From assembly GCF_017654505.1 (NCBI RefSeq), contig NC_054545.1, positions 11,372,047 through 11,436,046 on the forward strand: DNA of 64,000 nt, written 5' to 3'. Made by a program: the position numbers and the translations under genes. This document shows, piece by piece, positions 21,086-34,700 of this stretch. Below the pieces are notes generated by a model. That model searched no databases and had not been told where the DNA came from. It worked only from the letters and a program-made list of their open reading frames with translations. Each line of letters starts with the position of its first letter. Within the stretch, counting starts at the first letter, position 1. This DNA comes from Polyodon spathula. Its lineage: Eukaryota; Chordata; Actinopteri; Acipenseriformes; Polyodontidae.

Positions 21086-24000
21086 AAAAAAACATGCATT
21101 ATGTGAATTTGCCATTAGTGCTATTCATTGGATTAACAGCCCAGGAGGATACAATCTGATTTGGACTATGTGTGTTTTTTAGAAACCCTGGTTTTATTGT
21201 TGTAAAGCTTCAAGAAATGGAAACATTTTATATAAAATGAAAATCAGATTTTAAAAGATTATTTCTTGGCTAGGAGCCACATAGTGTAGATTGGGGGCAA
21301 ATCATGATATACTGTACAGAACGTACATGAAAAAAGGTGCTTTTTTTTTTTCTTCCCCAAAGCCAGACTGCACCTCACAGCCAGAGCCAGTCTATCGAAA
21401 GAGCAGAAGGAGAAATTTGATTTGCAGAGGTGTCATACATTGTAGACCCAACTTTTCACAGCAACACACAGGGATAATATAAAGAAGAAAGAGCACAACC
21501 TATTTTCTTTATTGACTCTTACAGAACATGCTGTGATTTGTAAACATTTTCAATAGCGGACATGGTTCAAGTTGACGGACAGCATTTTCAAGATTGGACT
21601 TAAAACACAGCAAGGCCTAAGGAATATCGGTTTGGTGTGATCTCACCTACAGGAAACAATCCAGTGCAACAGAGGACAGATGAGCAACGACAAGTCTGGA
21701 CACAGGCTTGTAAGACAAGTAAGATATTATGAAACAAGAAGGCACACATGTTTTTAAAAATTATTCTCTATCACTGTTTATTTTGAGTTTGTTTCTCCAG
21801 TTAGTAAAAGGGCAGTTTATACATATGTACACAATTACCTATAAAAATAGACAAACATTAAAAGGAAAAACAAAGGGGTAGCATCCCCTATCAGTATTTA
21901 CATTAATTTCAGGCAACAAACACAAAAGACAATGTGGTTTCCGAACGCAAAAGATTTTATGTTCCAGTGTCATCTGCAACACTGAAGCTGTGAATTGTTA
22001 AAGGAGATTTTGGTACTGTATGACTTGGTATAACTCAAAGTCTAAATGATAAGTGGGAAAGGTACCTCTTTGGTCTATTGGGACCATGACAACCATTATT
22101 TTGTCACTGTAATTGTTGAAACTATGGAGGTTGATTGCATCCTCACATCAAATACCCATTGTAGTGCAATTTATTTTTTGTCATATTTTAAATGAAATAT
22201 TACAGTACTTAACATTTGAAATTGTCTTTAAATACTAATTTAACCATTGAGTAATATTTTAATGTCTTTATGAAAGGTTTGAAGAATTTTGAGAGTTTCC
22301 TTTTTGGTATTTCTACTAAACTAACCTGCAGTTTTATATTTATAATTGTCGGATGTATCTTAACCCATTTCTTTCAATAGATTTCCTGCAAATGTAAATG
22401 TAGCTTTTCCTCACTCGAATCATTTTCTTTGCCTTTAGTTGGTTGTGGTTACTGTTTACATGGGTACAATAATTGATCTCCTTCAACACTGCATCTTTTA
22501 AAAAAAATAAAGACTATAATACAAAACAATCTGTATTTTATTATCATTTTTTTCTTTTTACATTCAGGGGTTTGCAATAAGGGAACCCACTCTTGATTTT
22601 GTGCATCTTCCATCAAACTTCTGTGATTAACCTGTTTCCTGCATTTTTCTTTTGTGCAAAATGTTAGGTAAGAACCCCACACAATATCCTCAGACTTTTT
22701 CAGTGGAAATATTTTGTAAATTAATTCCCATTCCTTATAATACAATTTTACTAGGCATAGCAACTTATGTTTTAAAATCCACTTGCCTTCCCTTAAAGAG
22801 AAACTCAAATGTTATTTATCCTAACTAATTTATTCTTGTTTAAAATCACTTTGTATATAATTTCTGTTTCAGTCATCACAACCTTGTGACTTTTAAAAAC
22901 TGACCTTCACCTTGAAGCACTCTGCCCCCAGTGGATACAGGAAATACCACATGTGTTTTATGTGGTTTTAATTACTGATGTATTTCTTAAATCCAACAGG
23001 AGCAGTGTTGCAGGGGGACAGGTTAATGACATTCACGTTTAAGAGTTTCAAAATGTCATGAGAATGTGATGAATGAATCTTAAAATTAAATGACATACAG
23101 AACTAAATCTAAACACCCAGAAGAATATATTAGGCAAGATAATGGAGGTGTTTCTGGCTCAGACCAAGTTGCTCTTTCAGTAATGTCAGTTAGCTTTCGA
23201 TGCCATACACCCTCTGATGGTACAGAGAAGCACTCTCGTCCATGTTGTTCTGCAGGCACTTACACTCTCTGCATCGGTCAATGTGTCACAATCGTGAAAT
23301 ACTGAATGAGTGACACCGTCCTGTCCCAGTTTCTGTTAAGGATGTCACTGTATGTGTAAAGTGTAATTCCAACTGGGATGTGGCTCACTGTACATCTAAA
23401 GAAAACAATATGGAAATAAAGGATATGAAATGGATTCTAAAAGGTGTGGCATACTTTCTACACTGATTAATACCACGACATGTTTTACTGCATGGTACAG
23501 CAAGGACGTTCTTTCATTTAATACTGAGAACATTAAAACTATTTCGGAATTAATCACAGAAAACAAGGTGGGGGTTATTATTCAGGGCACAGATAAATAT
23601 ACTGATTCTTTAAATGAAAAACCAAGAAGGATTTTAGTAAAAGATGTATTAGATAACGCTCAAAAGAGAATTATACCACTTTATTCTACAACTGTGTTGG
23701 ACACCAGCCTAACGAAAATGGTCACTCAACACTTTGGGTTTTTTTTTTTGCCTGGTGGTATGCAAATTATAAATAAACAACTAACGAGGGAGTTGAATTT
23801 ACATTGTCTGGCAAAATACAACAACACAAATGCTGAAGACCAAAAATAAATAAATAAACAAGGGCAAAAAAAATGTTTCATCAAGCAGCCCTCTGCTGTG
23901 CGTGTGTCCTCTGTGATGTTCCATTATTATTTCTGCCTCAACGTGTCTTTTTATTCCTCCCATTTTGTACTGCAGCATTGGCAACTTTTGTTCTCCAGAA

Positions 24001-24215
24001 AGCTGAATAGCAAGAAATGTAAGCTGTTGATTTCTAGATATTGAATCACAAGTGACTTGACCTAGCGTTTGCTGAAGAATACAATACTAAAATCTGTGCT
24101 TCTTTGATGCCTGTATGCTGTGGTTCTGTTTCCAATTAAGCCTCTAAAAGGACTGGGGTTCGAAGGTGCAGTGAGATTGCAATGGCAGCCTAGCTCTCCT
24201 GATGCAGGGCTTCTG

Positions 24216-24430
24216 CTACTGTCCTCCTGGTGTACTGGGTCCTTTATTCTTTCTACTGGGAGTTGGAGGGTTGGGGGTGCTAGTATGGCTTAGGGTTTGT
24301 TGGCTGGCAAGGATGCCGTTCCCTTTACCCTGCGGTGAGGCTAGCGGAGAGGAAGCGCCTGTAGGGATGAAGGTGGCTGTGCTGGAGGATCGTGAGAGGG
24401 AAGGCTGCAGTGTGCTGCTTGCCGCAATAC
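24216..24430 (-). CDS. INO80: INO80 last coding exon
   Basis: Ser/Pro/Thr-rich C-terminus ending PSTPGGQ and TAG. Acceptor CATGTCAG. Less conserved than upstream, as in other vertebrates, but it keeps SSPL-like and [10 protein letters not shown] segments resembling the human end. Confidence 0.9.
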
Positions 24431-27400
24431 CTGACATGAAAAAGCAAAGAAAAAAATAATAGGATTCATGTTGTACTTACATATTACAGATTATCTGGGA
24501 GACTAAACAAATAATTCCAAAAATCTTACCTGTTGAGCACTCTGCATGCTATGTGTTTGCTCATAAGTGCAGTTTTGAAAGAAGCACATGCTAAAGCAAA
24601 TTTTAAGAACAATGATTTCTGGTATAATGCAAGGGTAAACAACTCAGTTTGTTTATTACTTGAAGGTAGTTTTTTACTGTTTCAATAAATTTCACTTGTC
24701 TTTGGCGTAAAAGCATGTCACCGGCTACAAACTTTGCCATTAGGGTAGCAACTGGTAAACAGAAAAGGCATCATTTTTAAGGGATGGGCAAACATCCCTC
24801 TCAATGAAGTGCCGGACTACGCGAAAGTAAGGCAATGGTCCAAGACATCATTTGCTTTTTTATTATTTGACCCCCGATTTTTTCCCCAATTTACAGTAGA
24901 TTGTCCAATTATGTTTTTCCCCTTCACCGCAGCAATTCCCCACACAGCTGAGGAGAACTGAAAGCGACGTAAAAAAAATACGGTGTGCTTCTTTAATTAA
25001 AGCATGAGGAAAAACTTTCAAAGAAATCAGAGCAAGCGGACAAACATTTCTGCATAAGAAGGTATTCTTATTTTAACTCCAAACAGAAAGCTTCATTTCG
25101 TGTTGAAAGTTAAAGATGAGTCATTATTATTCTAAAATGTATTCTCAGAACGGGTGTAATTTTTTGCCATAAAAAAGCTGCTATATAAATGGTAGATTCC
25201 CCTTGTTGTTATCATTCACAATTCAAGAATGTTTCAACCGCACCTTTTGATACGCTGTACCCGTATGCTGCGTAAGCAGCCGCGGAGGCAGCTGCAGCTC
25301 CCGCCATGGCCCCTGCCATCGCTGCGGCGCTTCCTGCGGTTGACTTGCGGCTCCTCCCCTTCCCAGCTGACTTGGTCCCTCCACCTGAGCCTTTGGGGCG
25401 CCCGCGGGAACGACCCGACCTTCCACGCCCCGGACTGGACGTGTCCTGAGAGGAGATGCCTTAAAAAAAACAAGATGAGAAAGTTATTGTGAATAGAGGC
25501 AGTTTTCCCAATAGCTTTTAAAACAGCCTCCAGTAGAATATTTCTGATTTACAGCCTTGACAGATACACTTTGTTGTTTCGAGGAAAGGTCATGCCGGAC
25601 CATTTCGGTAGTTAAAAGCTATAGACTCAACTATGGTAAAAGTAGGTCAATCACCCATCCACATTGGTTGCACATATGTCGTACCTGGCCATCAAAATGC
25701 AGTTATTTTTTTTTTTTTTGGCATAGCTAAAAAATTGCCCAATATAAACTGCATGTGCATTTCAAAAGTAGACATTTGGAATACAGTATATATTTTGCTT
25801 GCCTGTTTGTTCTTTGTGGTGGAAGAAGGGTGTTACCAATCCTTTAAAGTGGCACAAGTGAATCTTGCCTTACCGTTTATGGTGTCAGACACAGAGCCTG
25901 TGATTGATACAGGCGAGTTGGTTGCCCGAGACTGGGGAGCGGAGGACGTCGGATCATCAACAATCACCAGCATGTCACTGCTGCTCTCGTCCGCAGGTAT
26001 CGATCCTGCTAGCAGCTCACTGCTCATTGAGATCTGTATGGAGGGGCAGTGCTGGGGTAAGGACTGGGCTGTTCTGCGTTTATGAATACTGTAGTATTAC
26101 AGAAAATTGTATTTGTAGACCTTAACTCAGCAATGATCACCTAAATAAATACTATTCTTTCCAACAGCAGATTGTGCTTTGTTTGTTGACACTTCCTCAT
26201 GAACAAATGAATTTTGGTGTTGACTTAGTCATTATTTAGTTGTAACCCTGGACAATACTGCTTGCATTCATACGAATCGTCAGTACATGAGTTTCTGCTT
26301 ACCTCGCTGAAGGGGCTAGGCATTGCCGAATCCACACTGACAAAGGAATCGTCTCCGTCTGCAGACAGGTTAGAGTTGTCTGCTAACGGCAGGAAAGGAA
26401 TGACAATATTCACCCCTTCTTTTTTCTTTTTTAAATCCACCTCATCTTCCTTCTTCTTCTGGTGAGAAACAAGACCTTAAATTATTTAAAATATTTCCAC
26501 CTCACCGTTCAGGGTGTGCCAAGACCCTGGAAAAACATTACCTTTTCAGCGTATTTGTCTCTTTTTCGCTTGCGATCTTTAACTTTATTGCACTCTTCCA
26601 GTTGTCTCTTTTCGTCCTGTCGCATTCTCACTGTGGAAAAGAGACCAAATGAAAACACTTAACGTGAGCAACACAGGTTAACAGCCTAAGAATTTAGAAA
26701 TTAGTATATATGATGTAATTTACAAACACAAAACCACAGTGTCTTACATTTCTTTTCCAGCTCTTCGTCATCCAGTAACAGACTGACCACCTCCTTTGGT
26801 TTCAGAGTGTCTGGTTTGAAATTCCCACCCGAGATCACCATTTGTTGGATCTATGAAAGTTACACTAGAATGTCAAAACCTCCTCAGAAAGTCTTCATCA
26901 GCCAATCAACATTCAAGAGCATATCATCATAATATTGGGTTAACTGTACATTTTAATTCTACTGTGTAGTAATGTATTTTTTATTGAAACCCATGCATTA
27001 CAAATATGTTTGAAACAGTGACATCAAAAAAAGAAGGCAATACATCTGTGCACGCACCTCACTCTTCTCCTTGGCTCGCTGTAATATCCTCTCTTCGATT
27101 GTCCCCTTGCATATTAACCTGTACACAGTCACCTGCTTGGTCTGTCCCAGCCTGTGGGCTCTGTCCATGGCTTGCTGGTCCACTGTTGGATTCCAGTCAC
27201 TGTCGTAAAATATAACCTGAAAAAGATTAGTTATTTAATTATTTAAAATATCTTACAAGAATTGGTGCACAACTGTGTCCTCTAACAGATGAGGCTGTAA
27301 ACGATCCAATTTTCAATCTTTCTGTAGAATCCGGTTTTGTAATGGAAGTTCTAATTAAAATTCCAATAGGTTACAGTACATATAAACCCTGCCTGAGGGC

Positions 27401-30400
27401 TGCTGCTGGAACATCGCAGTGCACAAACAAGAATCTCATTTCTCTGATCTCACCAGCAGTGCTGTAACAGAAGACAAACAAAAACCTCTCATCTGAATTC
27501 TGCTCAGCTCAATATTGTTCCAGTATTGTTTGCTTTATTTATGATTCGTGGTGGAGTGCTGCTTATTGTCACACCCCTCCAGACTGTAGAGGAACACCGG
27601 GCTTACTGTGTCAGCAGCTGTCAGATTGATGCCAAGGCCCCCAGCTCTAGTACTCAAGAGGAAGACAAAGATATCGGTTCTGGGAAAGGGGGAAAAAACA
27701 CAAGGGTTTGTTCTCTAGATGTAGGTGACAGAAAGTCTTACTTGCAAGGGTTTCTTAGGCTTATCTGCATGCATCTAAGTGCACTGAAATAATGTTCAAC
27801 TACATAGGGACATTGAGACTTTAACAGCAAAAGTAAATTGAGAGAGTCAAATATATGAAAATGAGTGAAACCACATTTTATAAGTTGTGTGGTGGCCCGT
27901 GATCATTTTAGATATCTGTGATGCATTAGTGATTACCATAAAAGCCCTTAATATAATGTCAGAGCTAAATAAAATAGGATACATCCAGCACAGCAATTAT
28001 ATGCCATCTCTAATGTATAATGCCATTTTAGTGATTGCACAATAAATATCACCACAAAAACATAACAGCAATTCAATTGAAAAGACTTCTGTGAATGCCT
28101 GGAGACATACCTGCTCTGAAAATCTGCCACCATGTCACGCCTCTCCGAAATCTTCGAAGACCCATCTAGCCTCATGTATGTATGCTTGCGAAAAACCATA
28201 TACTCCTGGAAATAAAATATACAGAAATGAATTTCATGATTTATGGGAGTATTGTTGTTTTAAGCTACTTATATCATAGCTAAAATAAATGCAACATTGC
28301 CTCTTACTTTTGGTTCTTCTTGTAGAGCCACTGTATACATTTTGCTCTGTTGAGAACAAACACTTCCCTTTGTTAAGGAGTGTGCTTTATTTAATGTGCC
28401 TGGAAGCAGCACTGGCAAAGGAATATCTGGTATTATAGTGAAGAAAAATTTAGCTTTTAATATTAGCTTTCAGCAAATGAATAAGAGAACAGCACGGTAG
28501 CTCCAAACAGTGACAGAAGTGCCAAACTGGTATTGTTCCAGGAACATCTAACAGAATCAGTCACCCTCTGGCATTGATGAAGGGCTGTAGGGGTGCTGGA
28601 ATATACTGTACAGGACACATGACTGTCTAAACACTCAACCGTAAATGCGGAGGTAAAAATATTATAAAAGGAGTGCTGCTGTTGTTTCCCATTGTATATT
28701 TAGAGTGTATGTACATGACAGGGTGTTGCGTACACCAACATGGGAATACTGGGGCTAACACAAGTATGTATGACACAGCTATCTTTATAGTGGCTTTTAA
28801 AAAGTACCGTAACTCTGTACAATTATTGAATGCTAACGCTGCATAAAACCCCAAACATGATCAATTATCATTATCACAGTTGCTGATTGTTTTGTTATTC
28901 TGAACTTTTTTAAATCCAGTACTGTATAAGGATAGGAGGTGCCAAAATGAAAAAGTCATCCTAGGGTAGGTTTCATAGCACTGACTCAACAAACCATGGA
29001 TATGAGGCAAACCCATGCACATAGTGCTGTTCTGCCCTCTACAGGCATTATCGCCTAATAAAATGTCTAATCCTGGCACAAAGAAACTAAAATCTATTGC
29101 TACCAGTTACGCTCCATGAAAAACAAAACACACACAATGCACAACAAGCCTTGAGGCAGTATCGTTGTGAGATTAGACCAAACGCAGGTGCTGTGACTGT
29201 TTTCTCTTTTTTTAGAGTTTCCAGGTACCAGTATTATATTTTTTTAATTATGCCAGGTAGCTGATAATGCAGTGTGAAATTTACTGCACAATAACTTTTT
29301 ATACTTTTTTGTTTCTTGATGGAGATGTAATGTAAATGACTATCACCACTGCAGGAAAGCAGACCAGTGGCACTGTACACAAACTCATTCTTGTTTACAC
29401 ACTATAAATGGAGAACATCTGCCAAATAACTTCTGCTTTATTCTTCAGTCTGGAATACTGTCTGCAAATCATTTACAAGGGGCAGAAGCATAACCAGTAG
29501 CACAGTGTCTGCACTGTGATGATCAAACTTCAAATAACGTGCCGGTAATAAAACATGGATATCCTGGAACCTGGCTGGTTACTGGCAGAAAACTTCTTAG
29601 AAAAAAAACAAAAATAAATAAACACCATTGTCTGCTGGCAACGGTTTGCTTGCTGACTGATCAAAACACCTGCGACTGCACTGTTAACAAGGCAGCCACA
29701 GGACTAGTCATCTAGAAGGTCTTTAAATTGTTCTAAAGGGATACGTGATCATTCCTTAATGATAACTGCCGCCAATTCCTCCACAGGATGGAAAGCTGCA
29801 ACACAATCTGTTCAACAATGATCTGTAGTTTACTGAAATCGAGTAGGTTTGGGTGCCTCAATATCTCTATCCTTGTTTTACAAGGTGTCTATCTTTCTCC
29901 ATTCATCCCATCAGTTTTTTGTTCCCTTAATTTATGACCACGTCCATTGGTCAGCATTTAACTGGAGGTCTTAATGAACACAATGTGACCTCTGGTTCTA
30001 GTGCGGGTCATTGCCATGCTGATGATGAAGTGCTCTTGTGAATGGTCTTTTGGACTGATTTGTAATGATGTTACCCCTGTAAATTAGATTTAGGTCGAGT
30101 CAGTGAATACATGCTCGCTCGCTCCCTCCCTCCCTCCCTCCCTTATCTCAAATAAGTCTGCTCAAGATGTTCATGTTGAAATCCAATCTAAATGATCCAT
30201 TTCAAAATAATAAATAGCTCTTAAACTATATTACCATTTAAATGCTATGGTCTCACAAGATATGGAGTACTGTGTCTAACTGAGACCTAACCAGATTCCA
30301 CTATTTTTAACCTGGACTAGATATTTGTAATCGAATGCAAAAATAGATTGTGCAGCCCACAAAATTTTTTATTAAAAAGCATAAAACAAAAACAAAACAC

Positions 30401-31760
30401 ACAAGCAAGACATGGTAGACTTACCATTCCCTTAACAAAAATGCATGCAGCAGTCCCCACGTATTTCAAATGTATGTATTTCAATTATTCTTACTGTAAT
30501 CTTTATGTGCAGTTGAGTCATCATAGGATGAAAAATAATACACAACTGCATACAGATCAACAAATTTAAAACACATGGCCAAAGTCATCATCCAAATTCA
30601 GGACTGAATAGAATTACACGTGCATACTCTATAAGATTAGACATTACTGTTCACTGCACGCTTCAAGCATAACAACTAGCCCATACTCCTTTTAGCAACC
30701 AAGAGAGCATTCCAGGATTCTGCTAATACAACTAATATGAATGTCTGCTTTCAATAAACTTAGTTCGTCTGAATTATGTTTACAAATCTTTCAATGCAAC
30801 AATGCAGATAGTCTTTGGGGTCCCAAATACAAAATTACACACGATTTCAACAGTGGTTTAGTGAGGGAATTCAAGCGTTAAAATCCAGTGTTGATAAAGA
30901 ACTGCCTTTTTGTATTTCTTGAGCTGTTTTTCCCCCAGAGGAAGTGAACATGTCTAAGTTAATTTAGTAATCAAGGAAACTACTGTGACAGATTTCCCTT
31001 TAGTCAGCTTCCACTTTGCACAAGATGACCATCACTTTTTCCCTCCACTATGCAGTCAGGCTTCAGGTAAATGGTGTCTCATTAAGCCATTTAATTCCCC
31101 ATAAGTAAATGCGATGTGATGGCTTTTCATCCACTACATGATGTAGCAGTCTGAGCACCTATAAATGATAAACCTGCATTTACAACCAATACAGGTAAAC
31201 TGCCTTTCGCTCTCTAAAAATCAAGACCCTTGTCAACAAATCCACGAAACATATGTGAGCCCAGCGAGAAAACAGGATTCTTAAACATTTTGTCTTTTGT
31301 CCAATCAGGAGAGATATTTTGAGAAGGAGGCTCACTTGTCATGTTTACCAAGCAAGATGGCACTTTACTGATATGAAGTGTGTGTCTGTTTTAATGATCT
31401 AAAACAGTGGTGGATCTTAATACCACCTTCCTGATAGGTATTTAACTGGTTTTCTGAGGACTACTGTACGTTTAATTGTAATTGTATTATAATGTACTAA
31501 TTTTAATAAGTGGGTCAATAAATCACCTTTGGTTAAAAGCACCAGCAGGATTAATATAGATTTAAAGAGTGGTATTTACATCGGCAGCTGTTCAGATCAC
31601 TCAAGTATGTCTGCATAACATCTTTGCTCCAATCAATGCAATATTAATGCCTTTCAGACTTATGCAGTGATTGATCACTTGCTGTTTGAGAATAATTCCT
31701 GAAAACAAAAGAACGGTGTTTCTGTGTATGCTTGGATCCTACAGTGCCTTAACTGGTGCG

Positions 31761-31792
<32 letters not shown>

Positions 31793-34700
31793 CTGGCTGC
31801 TCTCCGCAGCTGAAGCCACACTAATTACCAATTTTCCACACTGATAAATCTGTTCTGCAGAGGGGAAGAGGGTGTCGGGGAGATGAAAAACATGTTCTCA
31901 GAATGTACGGTAAAATTGGTCATTTCCGTCTGATTCAATGGAGTGGATCACACACGCTGGTTAACTTGCAAAGAGAGTATTACAAAAACCATATCTATAA
32001 CACAAAAAATCAACTCCCAACTCCCTATAATCCTTGCATGGAAAGACAGCATAACTCCAAAATCTTTATGATTGCATTGAATTTTTGGAATGCTGTCTTG
32101 TAAATTGTCCATTACTTTTCACAGATTTTCTTTGTATAGTATACATGCAGTAGTGTACTTTGACATATCTGACATTATTAATTTAGAATGCCCCGATGTT
32201 AATAAAGTAACTACAATGAGTATAATGACTCCCTCAGATATCTAATGGACTCCTGGAACCAATTTCATTGGATACAAACACTTATTCAGTAGTATAAAAA
32301 CAGTTAGCTAAGATTAACGTTGGTGAATTCACCAATTACTGCATTGATAATGTAGGGTTTTCACTGCTGTGAAAATTATGCTTCTGTTGTTTCATGAGCT
32401 TTTCCACTAAGGACACATTTACTGCAAACAACGCTCTGTTGAACTGAGGATTGTTCTGTTAAATCAATATTTGCTTCCATATGGTGGTTGAGAAAGATGG
32501 CTAATTTAAATAGAAACGAGAGCTTGCAGAAATTAAACCACAGAACAGGTTAGTTCTTGTACACCTTCAAACAATTTTTTTTTTGTTTCAGTTGAACAAT
32601 ATATCCCTAACTAAGAGAAATATGCAGTCATTGGAAATGTGCAGAAATTGCAACACCCCCTTAATTATTCAATTCTTGGCAAGGCACTACAGTCTCCAAA
32701 AATGAGTTGCATGGTGTCAGTGAAATGAACCAAACAATTCTGGACTTTTAACAGCTCAGAATAGCGATCACTCAATACTGTATAATGAAGTGGTTAAACT
32801 ACAAACGCACGTGAAACATGTATGTTCTACACTATCTTTCCATAGGAGTTTATACTACTGCTACAATATCTATACTGCTATCAATCACTTAGTAGCATCC
32901 CTCTTATAGGGTTATGATTCTGAAAGCAAAAGAAGAGCTGTGCCATTAGTGTTGGGAAGTTACTTTTAAAAAGTAATCTGTTACACTTACTTGAACAAAA
33001 TCGTAACTCGTTAATGTTAATACAGCGACATCTAGTGGCAAAACATCAATCGGAAATACACTGGAAACGTGAACTATGGATACCCCACACTCTGCTTGGA
33101 AAGGAAAGGCGCTACAGAATAATATATGGCATTGTAATGCACTGCAGTTACCTCCAGCAGGTCTATCATTCGAGTCATCTGAGAGTAGATGAGGACTCGG
33201 TGTCCATGAGATTTCAACCTGGTCAAGAGCAGGTCCAGAGTGTGCAGCTTCCCACTGTCCGTGATCAAAGTCTCCTTGTCTGAACAGGAACAAAAAAAAC
33301 AACAAAACATACTGTTACTGATACGGAATACCTGCAATAAATAATAAACAAATATTATCGGATGTTGGTATAGGCAGGGTTTATTGCACAGAGTTAAAGG
33401 TGCAGCTGACCTCTCCCCTTTCAAGGATTGTGCAGTACTACCGTACACTCTTTTACTGTATTACTTCCAGGTCATTTTCACCAGTTTCATCAAAAAGATC
33501 ACCATGAACTACTGTATAAATCTACAGATGGACGAACAGAGATATATTACATACACTCATGCATTCCAAGTGGGAGATAATAATTCAATGAGACTTTTTT
33601 GACTGATGCAAACGGTCATATTACAATAATCTGACTTGAGGAATTTATGAATAAATGTTAAACTTGCCAAGGATTTTATGTCAATAACTGCCAGAAATAT
33701 ATAACGTCACTAAAACCTTCATTGAGTATATTTCCAATACAACACCCATAGTGAGATGTTGGGGACCTTGTGGTAGGAGGTCAGTTAATGCACAGGTTGA
33801 TGAAGGGCCTAATCAGAGACCTTAAATGTGAATATGACACAGGCCAAAGCACTTGAAAACCACTCTTTCTCCAACAGCTGTGCTAGTCTCATGTGGCGCA
33901 CACTGCTTCAGCAGAACTCCCACTCAAAGAGACCACCCTTCACAAGACCAACCAAAAATGAGCGCTAATTTGGCACCACTGGCTGATTTTGTAAAAGAAT
34001 ATTAGGGGAGCTACACATGGCCAGAGCACAACCATAGCACTGCAGATCACCCATATTGTATATTTTTAGTCTTCAATTACTTTTGTATTATTTTAAATAT
34101 TCCTTTAACTGGGATCCTGATATAAAGGATTAGCATTTTTGCGTTCTCTCAATAGCACTATTGCTGTGATGAATTGCTGGCACCAGAATGGGAGCTCTTT
34201 AGACTGACACAGGTAACCTATTCACTGAAGAGTACAATGCAGAGATAGAATAGAAAAACAGAAATGGACAGACAGACAGACAGACAGACAGGTTCCCTCA
34301 TATAACTCCAGAATCTAAGACCCTCAATAACTTATGTTAAAGAATTATGTCTTTTTTTTCTTCACAATTAATAAATAATGCCTTCACCCAACAATTTTTT
34401 CACTCCTCTACAATAACATGATTCTCTAATGTAACTGACCAATGCAAGACAGTCATGGCTGCTTCACCAGCTCTCATGAGGTCAATCCAGAACAGTCATC
34501 CCCGCTGTGAATAGTTTCGCAAGCTACAGTAGCAACAGAGCCTAACAGATAAAGCACTCTAATTTGGAAGAAGTGATTACAAGATGTTTGATTTGCAATG
34601 CACTGAAATTCATATTTTAAAAAAATACACATAAACTTACAACAGGGTTAAATAAAATCAATAGTGTTTGACTAGAGAATCCTTTTGGAGTCAGATGTTT

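Larger units (their letters stand above)
18151..24215. other. Tail-to-tail region between CHAC1 and INO80, including the INO80 3' UTR
   Basis: About 6 kb with no supported gene. The part next to 24215 is INO80 3' UTR of unknown length; reverse-strand AATAAA hexamers occur at several places (for example 23950-23955 and 22534-22539) and none is clearly favoured. Also holds a 42-bp tandem duplication (19431-19514) and a C-rich block at 21062-21085. A 139-codon + ORF at 23430-23849 resembles nothing I know. Confidence 0.6.
28206..33151 (-). other. INO80: INO80 intron, 4.9 kb
   Basis: No coding sequence recognised. Contains short (CTCC)n at about 30118-30142, (CT)n at 31766-31792 and, near its upstream end, one arm of a hAT-like repeat (32952-33001). 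Confidence 0.7.

Noticed and set aside
23430..23849. 139-codon + ORF between CHAC1 and INO80
   Set aside because: Not low-complexity, but matches no family I know, lacks promoter or splice context, and lies in or near the INO80 3' UTR on the opposite strand. Other chance ORFs of similar length occur in the window.
24158..24175. tRNA B-box at GGGTTCGAAGG
   Set aside because: No A-box or arms at the right distance; it lies in the INO80 3' UTR.
25633..26085. 150-codon + ORF overlapping an INO80 exon
   Set aside because: Antisense shadow of the exon at 25874-26033, preceded by noncoding intron.
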